This document shows, one piece after another, positions 60,221 through 64,000 of a stretch of 64,000 bases of DNA. The stretch is from an uncultured Brevibacillus sp. (GTDB taxonomy: Bacteria; Bacillota; Bacilli; Brevibacillales; Brevibacillaceae), in the NCBI GenBank assembly GCA_946402065.1, contig CAMIVR010000005.1:1-64000 (forward strand), given 5' to 3'. Below the pieces are notes generated by a model. It was not told where the DNA came from. It ran no database searches and worked only from the letters and a program-made list of their open reading frames with translations. The stretch's first letter is position 1; every line of letters starts with the position of its first letter. The position numbers were made by a program, and so were the translations under genes.

Positions 60221-61072
60221 TTATTCGTAGCTGTAGAAGCCGCGACCCGATTTCTTGCCCAGCCAGCCTGCCTTCACGTACTTTCTCAACAGCGGGCATG
60301 GACGGTATTTCGAGTCGCCAAAGCCTTCGTGCAGCACTTCCATAATGTACAGGCACGTATCCAGACCGATAAAGTCAGCCAGGGTCAAGGGTCCCATCGG
60401 GTGATTCATGCCAAGCTTCATGATCTCGTCGACCGCTTCCGGTGTTGCCACTCCCTCATACACACAGTAAATGGCTTCGTTGATCATCGGCATCAGGACG
60501 CGATTCGAGATAAAGCCCGGGAAGTCATTAACGCTTACGGGTACTTTGCCCATTTGTTTGGCCAAATCATCGACGAGATTGTAAACTTCGTCAGACGTTT
60601 GCAGGCCGCGAATGACTTCGACAAGCTTCATCACCGGCACCGGATTCATGAAGTGCATGCCGATTACCTGAGCGGGCCGTTTCGTTACAGCGGCGATCTC
60701 CGTAATCGGCAGGGAGGAGGTATTGCTGGCAAGCACGGTATGGGCCGGACATATGTCGTCCAGCTGCTTGAAAATCTCCGTTTTCACCGCCATGTTTTCC
60801 GTAACCGCTTCCACGACAAAGTCGACATCATGGGCGTTGCCCAGGTCATTCGACAGCGCGATGCGATCGAGCACAGCCTGCTTCTCTGCTTCGCTCAGCT
60901 TGCCCTTTTCAACGTTTCGGCTAAGGTTTTTGGCAATCGTCTGCAATCCGCGCTGAGTGAATTCCGGCTTGACGTCGTGAAGCACGACTTGCAATCCCGC
61001 CTGTGCTGCTACCTGTGCGATTCCACTGCCCATCTGTCCTGCTCCGATGACCATAAACTTTTGTACGTTCAT
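60221..61072 (-). CDS. 3-hydroxyacyl-CoA (3-hydroxybutyryl-CoA) dehydrogenase
   Basis: Oxidises 3-hydroxybutyryl-CoA to acetoacetyl-CoA with NAD(P)+. It is 283 residues. The nucleotide-binding motif [17 protein letters not shown] (residues about 9-25), the catalytic histidine-glutamate pair in [15 protein letters not shown] and the [16 protein letters not shown]-terminal segment match the Hbd/MmgB family. The start at 61072 is preceded by GGGGAGCAGGAAG; the frame is open 57 bases further upstream but overlaps the thiolase. Confidence 0.95.
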   Translation of the reverse strand: MNVQKFMVIGAGQMGSGIAQVAAQAGLQVVLHDVKPEFTQRGLQTIAKNLSRNVEKGKLSEAEKQAVLDRIALSNDLGNAHDVDFVVEAVTENMAVKTEIFKQLDDICPAHTVLASNTSSLPITEIAAVTKRPAQVIGMHFMNPVPVMKLVEVIRGLQTSDEVYNLVDDLAKQMGKVPVSVNDFPGFISNRVLMPMINEAIYCVYEGVATPEAVDEIMKLGMNHPMGPLTLADFIGLDTCLYIMEVLHEGFGDSKYRPCPLLRKYVKAGWLGKKSGRGFYSYE

Positions 61073-61121
61073 CTTCCTGCTCCCCTCTTCTCTTGCTTTA
61101 TCTTGTATGGAACTGTTTCCC

Positions 61122-62300
61122 TTACTCAACTTTGATCAAAATCGCGTCTCCCTGTGCTGTCCCGCTGCAGATCGCAGCGACCCCAAGTCCTCCGCCGCGG
61201 CGACGCAGCTCAAACACCAGGCTCATGATAATCCGGGCACCGCTCGCACCGATCGGATGGCCGAGCGCGATGGCACCGCCATTGACGTTTACTTTCGCTT
61301 CATCCCAGCCGACGATTTGGCCGCTTGTCAAAATAACAGCTGCAAACGCCTCGTTTACCTCGAACAGATCGATATCTGCCACCTCAAGGCCGTGTTTTGC
61401 CAAAAGCTTTTGAATTGCCAGTCCCGGTGTCTTGGCGATATACGGCGCTTCCGCCCCAACCTCGGCGTGTCCCAGGATGGTAGCCAGCGGCTTTATCCCC
61501 AGCTCCTTCGCTTTCCATTCGGACATCACGACCATAGCGGCAGCGCCATCGTTAATCCCGGGAGCATTGCCCGCTGTGATCGTGCCGTCTTTCTTGTATA
61601 CCGGCGACAGCTTGGCCAAGCCTTCCATCGTCGTCTCCGGACGAGGCGCTTCATCCTGATCGACAAACTGCGGGCCGCCTTTTTTCTGCGGAACCGGGAC
61701 CGGGACAATCTCTTCGGCAAAAATCCCTTTTGCAATCGCTTGGGACGCCCGCTGCTGGCTGATCAAGGCCCAGCGGTCCTGCTCTTCTCGCGATATGCCG
61801 ACCTCTGCCGCCACATTACTGCCGAGAACGGCCATCGGGACACCGTCAAACGGGCACGTCAGTCCATCGAACTGCATCAGGTCGACGACGGTATTGTCGC
61901 CCATGCGGAAGCCGTATCTCGCTTGCGGCAGCGCATAAGGAGCGTTGCTCATGCTCTCCATGCCGCCCGCCACGATGATCTCGGCATCGCCTGCACGGAT
62001 GATCTGGTCGGCCATCGTGACCGCTCTCATCCCGGACGCACATACTTTATTGATCGTCTCGCTGGCGACATTCCAGGGAAGGCCGGCCCGGCGTGCAGCC
62101 TGGCGGGAAGGAACCTGACCTGCTCCGGCCTGAATAACCATCCCCATGATGACTTCATCGACTTGCTCTCCGCTAACCCCTGCACGGTTCAGTGCTTTTT
62201 TGATGGCGATGGCCCCTAAATCAACGGCCGGCAATTCCTTAAGCGCTCCGGCAAACTTCCCAAACGGCGTACGTGCTGCTCCGACAATGACCGTTTTCAC
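61122..62300 (-). CDS. Acetyl-CoA acetyltransferase (thiolase)
   Basis: A 392-residue thiolase that cleaves acetoacetyl-CoA to two acetyl-CoA. The active cysteine is in [15 protein letters not shown] (residue near 88), the histidine in [13 protein letters not shown], and the second cysteine in CSGTAQGDA rather than the more common CIGGGQG form. The start is GTG at 62300 with GGAG 7 bases before. It is the first gene of the acyl-CoA operon, with a promoter and a candidate operator upstream. Confidence 0.94.
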   Translation of the reverse strand: MKTVIVGAARTPFGKFAGALKELPAVDLGAIAIKKALNRAGVSGEQVDEVIMGMVIQAGAGQVPSRQAARRAGLPWNVASETINKVCASGMRAVTMADQIIRAGDAEIIVAGGMESMSNAPYALPQARYGFRMGDNTVVDLMQFDGLTCPFDGVPMAVLGSNVAAEVGISREEQDRWALISQQRASQAIAKGIFAEEIVPVPVPQKKGGPQFVDQDEAPRPETTMEGLAKLSPVYKKDGTITAGNAPGINDGAAAMVVMSEWKAKELGIKPLATILGHAEVGAEAPYIAKTPGLAIQKLLAKHGLEVADIDLFEVNEAFAAVILTSGQIVGWDEAKVNVNGGAIALGHPIGASGARIIMSLVFELRRRGGGLGVAAICSGTAQGDAILIKVE

Positions 62301-62334
62301 ACAATCACTCCTCTGTAATCTTTTTCCATCCGAA

Positions 62335-62348
62335 CGAGCGGTCGCTCA
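62335..62348. promoter_or_regulatory. Candidate TetR operator upstream of the thiolase
   Basis: CGAGCGGTCGCTCA has GAGCG and CGCTC arms around two bases. It overlaps the expected transcription start region, just downstream of the -10. The arms agree with the palindrome near the tetR start. Confidence 0.5.
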
Positions 62349-62364
62349 TATTGTAGCTACTACC

Positions 62365-62393
62365 ATTGTCTCCATTTCCTCGACACTCGTCAA
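62365..62393 (-). promoter_or_regulatory. Promoter of the acyl-CoA operon
   Basis: TTGACG (62388-62393), 17 bases, GACAAT (62365-62370) on the minus strand. An alternative TACAAT at 62350-62355 lies just downstream. The gap also holds a hairpin after the upstream gene with GCCG/CGGC-type arms but no U-run. Confidence 0.5.
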
Positions 62394-62474
62394 TCCATTC
62401 CCTGCTTCTATTTATTTGGCGAAGGAGGAATAGCCGCACTACCTATCAGCAGTACGGCTATCGCTTTTGGCTCA

Positions 62475-64000
62475 TCAAATCGCATCGGCAAGTATTTCCG
62501 CAATATCTCTGGCCTTGACTTGCTCCTCGGCCTCTTTCATTTTGATCCCGTCGTTCATCATCGTCAGGCAGTACGGGCATGCGCTGGCGATTGCAGTCGG
62601 ATTCACTTCCAACGCCTGCTCGGTGCGAGCGACGTTGACCCGCGTGCCTTCGTGCTCTTCCATCCACATCAGCCCGCCGCCAGCGCCACAGCACATGCTG
62701 TCACAACCGCTGCGCTTCATCTCGACGATCTCGACGCCGGGAATTGCTTGCAGAATCTCTCGCGGTTTGTCGTAAATTTCATTGTAGCGGCCAAGGTAGC
62801 AGGAGTCGTGATACGTGATTCGCTCCTTCACTTCCTTGCTCGGCTTCAAGCGTCCTTCTTTGACCCACTCTGCCAGCAATTCTGAATGGTGGTACACTTC
62901 CGCCTGCAGGCCAAACTCGGGGTACTCGTTTTTAAAGCTGTTGAACGCATGCGGATCACAGGTGACGATTTTCTTTACATGATATGCCTCAAACAGGGCA
63001 ATGTTCTCCTGGGCCAATTGCTGGAACAGAAACTCGTTGCCGATCCGTCTCGCTGTATCGCCGGAATTCTTCTCCTCGTTGCCGAGAACGGCGAACTTGA
63101 TACCCGCTTCGTGCATCAGCTTGATGAAAGCATGGGTGATTTTCATGCTGCGGTTGTCAAAGGAGCCCATCGAACCGACCCAGAAGAGGTACTCAAAATC
63201 CTCACTCTGCTTCACTGTCGGCACTTCGTACTCGCCTTGCAGTCCTTCGATCCACTTCATCCGGTCCTTGCGGTTGATTCCCCATGGATTCCCTTGCCGC
63301 TCGATGTTGTTTAGCGCCCGCTGCGCCTCCTGCGGCATGCTTCCTTCGGTCATGACCAAATAGCGGCGCATATCGATAATTTTGTCGACGTGCTCGTTCA
63401 TCACCGGGCACTGGTCTTCACAGTTGCGGCAGGTCGTACAGGCCCACAGCTCCTGCTCGGTGATGACGTCGCCGATCAGATTCTTGTCGTAGATTGTTTC
63501 CGCAGCCGCAGCAGTATCAGAAGCTGCCGCTACCTCCGAAGCAGCCTGCACGGCCAGCTTGTTCGCTGTCGTCTCGGCAAAAGCAAAGCTTGGCATCCAC
63601 GGCGTCCGCGATGTGACAGCCGCTCCCTTTTCCGTCAGGTGATCGCGCATCTTGACGATCAGATCCATCGGGGAGAGCATTTTGCCGGTGCCGGATGCGG
63701 GGCACATGCTGGTGCAGCGTCCGCATTCCACACAGGCGTACAGATCGATTAGCTGGACTTGCGTAAAGTCTTCGATTTTCCCGACGCCAAACACTTCCTG
63801 CGTCTCGTCTTCAAAGTTGATCGTCGAGAGCTTGCCCGGCGGATCCAGTTTTTTGAACCAGACATTGATCGCGCCAAAAATGACGTGAGCATGCTTGGAT
63901 TGTGGAACATACACGGCAAAAGACAGCAGGATGATCAGGTGCAGCCACCAGAATACATAGAAGAGCGCGGCGGCGGCCGTTTGACCAATGCCGGAAAACA
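62475..64000 (-). CDS. fadF: FadF-like (Fe-S)-binding oxidoreductase, partial (5' end outside window)
   Basis: The C-terminal 508 residues of a larger protein. The start lies beyond the right edge, where the sequence continues as a hydrophobic stretch (ALFYVFWWLHLIILLSFAVYV), so the full protein has an N-terminal membrane part. Two [4Fe-4S] motifs are visible: CVECGRCTSMCPASG and CTTCRNCEDQCPVMN. Two CCG-type domains follow (DSCYLGRYN and CCGAGGGL), as in heterodisulfide-reductase-like proteins. An Ala-rich insert lies between the two clusters. In B. subtilis the homologue (ywjF/fadF) lies next to acdA. It may pass electrons from acyl-CoA dehydrogenation to the membrane quinone pool, which is an inference. 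Confidence 0.88.
   Translation of the reverse strand, partial: FSGIGQTAAAALFYVFWWLHLIILLSFAVYVPQSKHAHVIFGAINVWFKKLDPPGKLSTINFEDETQEVFGVGKIEDFTQVQLIDLYACVECGRCTSMCPASGTGKMLSPMDLIVKMRDHLTEKGAAVTSRTPWMPSFAFAETTANKLAVQAASEVAAASDTAAAAETIYDKNLIGDVITEQELWACTTCRNCEDQCPVMNEHVDKIIDMRRYLVMTEGSMPQEAQRALNNIERQGNPWGINRKDRMKWIEGLQGEYEVPTVKQSEDFEYLFWVGSMGSFDNRSMKITHAFIKLMHEAGIKFAVLGNEEKNSGDTARRIGNEFLFQQLAQENIALFEAYHVKKIVTCDPHAFNSFKNEYPEFGLQAEVYHHSELLAEWVKEGRLKPSKEVKERITYHDSCYLGRYNEIYDKPREILQAIPGVEIVEMKRSGCDSMCCGAGGGLMWMEEHEGTRVNVARTEQALEVNPTAIASACPYCLTMMNDGIKMKEAEEQVKARDIAEILADAI

Overview
The window looks like a stretch of chromosome from an endospore-forming, Gram-positive Bacillota, most likely Brevibacillus or a close relative in Paenibacillaceae. 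The reasons are the sporulation genes (spoIIR, spo0F and a YhcN-type lipoprotein, each with a recognisable sigma-F, sigma-H or sigma-G promoter), an S-layer-homology surface protein, strong AGGAGG ribosome binding sites with many GTG/TTG starts, and a gene order that follows the Bacillus subtilis block murAA-ywmB-ywzB-atp-upp-glyA-ywlG/F/E/D/C-spoIIR-prmC-prfA-tdk-rpmE-rho-glpX-murAB-tal-fba-spo0F-pyrG-rpoE-fadF. The species is an inference; the synteny is seen directly. Nearly all genes are on the minus strand. Only the transporter at 23377-24657 and the small gene at 24720-24998 are on the plus strand. No rRNA, tRNA, intact insertion sequence, prophage or CRISPR array was seen.

Layout from left to right. 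1-2.2 kb: the start of murA (cut by the edge), ywmB and ywzB. 2.35-12.8 kb: an 11-gene complex I operon, nuoABCDHIJKLMN, with no nuoE, nuoF or nuoG and with a long Ala/Lys-rich repeat extension on NuoC. 12.8-13.7 kb: the nuo promoter followed by a gene-free repeat cluster. 13.7-14.5 kb: a protein I do not recognise. 14.6-21.9 kb: the complete F1Fo ATP synthase operon atpZ-I-B-E-F-H-A-G-D-C. 22-28.3 kb: a thiolase, an ArsB/NhaD-type transporter, a small unknown protein and a 1054-residue secreted protein with phosphodiester-glycosidase and SLH domains. 28.5-35.3 kb: mnaA, upp, glyA, ywlG, rpiB, ywlE, mntP and tsaC. 35.4-40.5 kb: an ECF sigma factor with a membrane partner, spoIIR, prmC, prfA and a spore lipoprotein. 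40.6-52.6 kb: tdk, rpmE, a radical SAM protein, a LysM/M23 peptidase, rho, glpX, a second murA, transaldolase, fructose-bisphosphate aldolase, spo0F, pyrG and rpoE. 52.7-64 kb: a short-chain acyl-CoA island with a fused isobutyryl-CoA mutase (icmF), tetR, meaB, two acyl-CoA dehydrogenases, a 3-hydroxyacyl-CoA dehydrogenase, a thiolase and a FadF-like iron-sulfur protein cut by the right edge.

The genes serve energy conservation (complex I and ATP synthase), one-carbon and pyrimidine supply (glyA, upp, tdk, pyrG), cell wall synthesis (two murA, mnaA), translation termination (prfA, prmC), entry into and progress of sporulation, and oxidation of short and branched acyl-CoAs.

Four non-coding signals deserve attention. 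A dispersed repeat family sits at three loci, each just downstream of a rho-independent terminator (about 13.1-13.66, 28.41-28.48 and 50.03-50.16 kb), and I cannot name it. The pyrG leader has the features of CTP-sensing reiterative-transcription attenuation. A cluster of DnaA-box-like sites lies around the tsaC (ywlC) start, where B. subtilis also binds DnaA. Two similar palindromes in the icmF region may be operators for the local TetR protein.
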